Source: RGIG8782 sp017475895
GTDB lineage: Bacteria; Pseudomonadota; Alphaproteobacteria; Rickettsiales; UBA1997
Assembly (NCBI GenBank): GCA_947167315.1
Contig: CAMVHP010000047.1
Location: 1 to 6,876 of the forward strand
Direction of reading: 5' to 3'
DNA: 6,876 bases
Shown here: positions 5,848 through 6,876 of the stretch, in pieces
Layout of the letters: every line of letters starts with the position of its first letter
Position numbering within the stretch: the first letter of the stretch is position 1
The notes under the pieces: model-generated
What the model was told of the DNA's origin: nothing
Database searches by the model: none
The model's input: only the letters and a program-made list of their open reading frames with translations
Position numbers and translations under genes: made by a program

Positions 5848-6876
5848 TTATACCATTTCTATGTTATCAATCTCAATTTCCGGTGCCGGTTTTTCCTTTC
5901 TCACTATAACTTCCTTAACTCCATATGACAACTCACCACCATGTTCATGTATTATTTTAACCGTCTTTAGCAAGACATCCTGCTTAATTTCCGTATATCT
6001 CAACCACTCAATTGTATTTGTGAAAGCATATATTTTTAAATTCAACACAGCATCCAAAGATACAGAATCAAAAGCAACAAGAGTAATCAACCTGTGGTTA
6101 ATGTTCGGATGATCCTTCAACATGGTCTTTATATCCTTCACAATTTTATCCATTTTACCAATATCCAAATACCTTACAGGTATAGTTTCATCAATCCTTC
6201 TGGACTTCATCCTTGTTTTATTCTCTATTATAATATCCATAAATACAGAGTTAGCCACATAAATCGGGTGTTTAGCGAAGGTTAAAATTCTCGTTCTTCT
6301 CCAACCTATCTCCTCCACATCACCCTCAATATCCTTATCCGGTGAAGATATCCAATCGCCCACAGAAAAAGGCTTATCCAAATAGATCATCAAACCACCG
6401 AAAACGTTAGAAAGCATTTCCTTTGCCGCAAGACCTATAACCAGTGAACCAGCACCACTGATCACCGTCAAACTTTGCGTACTTACACCAAGCCTACTCA
6501 AACATAGAATAATCACCACCAAAGTGGAAAATATCTGAGCCAGTTTTTTAAAGAAATCTATTCCATCATAGTCGATATTTTTTTTATTTTTTTCCCTGTT
6601 TTCTATATATACTTTTGCATATTGATTTATAAATCTGAATATCAACCAGATTATTATTATTGAAATCAACATCACCCTTAAATCAAAAATAAAACTTATA
6701 CTTATTTTGTTCAATACCAGTATTCTATACAAACAGGTTATCCATACAAACACCTTCAACGGTCCGTGTAAAGTCAACAGTAAAGCCGTATACGGAGCAT
6801 GCTCGGTTTTTTTTATTTTATTTTCAATGTACAACACACAAAGATCCATTATCTTTGTGATAAAAAATGCTAAAAT
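5848..6876 (-). CDS. MscS-family mechanosensitive ion channel, 5' end outside window
   Basis: A membrane channel that opens under membrane tension to release solutes during hypo-osmotic shock. The frame has an ATG at 6849, giving 333 residues, but it stays open to the window edge. The upstream residues (ILAFFITKI) look like the end of another transmembrane helix leading into YIENKIKKTEHAPYTALLL, as in larger YnaI/YbdG-like members, so the true start is probably beyond 6876. Numbering from 6849: membrane helices about 27-45, 56-76 and 102-121; pore helix 123-160 with the Gly/Ala-rich VISGAGSLVIGLAAKEMLSN; FGGLMIYLDKPFSVGDWI (150-167) leading into the beta domain with GDVEEIGWRRTRI (176-188); and a C-terminal alpha/beta domain to ELSYGVKEVIVRK (306-318). 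The tail PAPEIEIDNIEMV is acidic. The gene precedes the yrbL-like gene by 17 bp. No residue loss is seen in the pore region. Confidence 0.9.
   Translation of the reverse strand: MLAFFITKIMDLCVLYIENKIKKTEHAPYTALLLTLHGPLKVFVWITCLYRILVLNKISISFIFDLRVMLISIIIIWLIFRFINQYAKVYIENREKNKKNIDYDGIDFFKKLAQIFSTLVVIILCLSRLGVSTQSLTVISGAGSLVIGLAAKEMLSNVFGGLMIYLDKPFSVGDWISSPDKDIEGDVEEIGWRRTRILTFAKHPIYVANSVFMDIIIENKTRMKSRRIDETIPVRYLDIGKMDKIVKDIKTMLKDHPNINHRLITLVAFDSVSLDAVLNLKIYAFTNTIEWLRYTEIKQDVLLKTVKIIHEHGGELSYGVKEVIVRKEKPAPEIEIDNIEMV

Noticed and set aside
1..6876. CRISPR array, tRNA, rRNA, insertion sequence, attachment site or phage genes
   Set aside because: No spaced direct repeats, tRNA-like cloverleaf, transposase motif or terminal inverted repeats were seen when reading both strands.

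Overview
This is an AT-rich window (about one third G+C by eye) that is densely packed with bacterial genes read in the standard code; TAA, TAG and TGA all occur as stops. The best lineage clues are a SIMPL (DUF541) protein with the proteobacterial C-terminal signature, an RppH-type Nudix hydrolase and a YrbL-family protein. Together they suggest a low-GC proteobacterium, perhaps an uncultivated host-associated alphaproteobacterium. The phylum is a moderate-confidence inference and the genus is not determinable from this window.

Layout. (1) Positions 1-1322, minus strand: a large single-polypeptide restriction-modification gene (nuclease domain followed by an N6-adenine methylase), cut off by the left edge. 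It is broken in the assembled sequence by three frameshifts, all at or beside homopolymers. One lies at an 11-base G run (C run on the + strand, 819-829) of the kind used for phase variation. (2) 1323-1433: a divergent promoter region with a 14-bp perfect palindrome. (3) 1434-1934, plus strand: folA (dihydrofolate reductase). (4) 1943-4319, minus strand: a tight three-gene unit trxB - rppH-like Nudix - putative zinc metalloprotease, transcribed in that order. The last two overlap by one base. The metalloprotease has the HExxH plus distal Glu layout of anthrax-lethal-factor-type proteases but no visible signal peptide. (5) 4320-4437: a second divergent promoter region in which both strands show the same candidate promoter, TTGATT-N16-TACCAT. 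(6) 4438-5151, plus strand: a membrane-anchored SIMPL protein. (7) 5195-6876, minus strand: an MscS-family mechanosensitive channel (5' end outside the window) followed 17 bp later by a YrbL-family kinase-fold protein.

Functionally the window mixes housekeeping and stress functions (folate, thioredoxin redox control, mRNA 5'-end decapping, osmotic protection) with one accessory locus, the restriction-modification gene. No tRNA, rRNA, CRISPR array, insertion sequence or phage gene was seen. The most noteworthy points are the G-tract restriction-modification gene with its several frameshifts, the lethal-factor-like cytoplasmic protease in the trxB operon, and the mirror-image promoters between trxB and the SIMPL gene.
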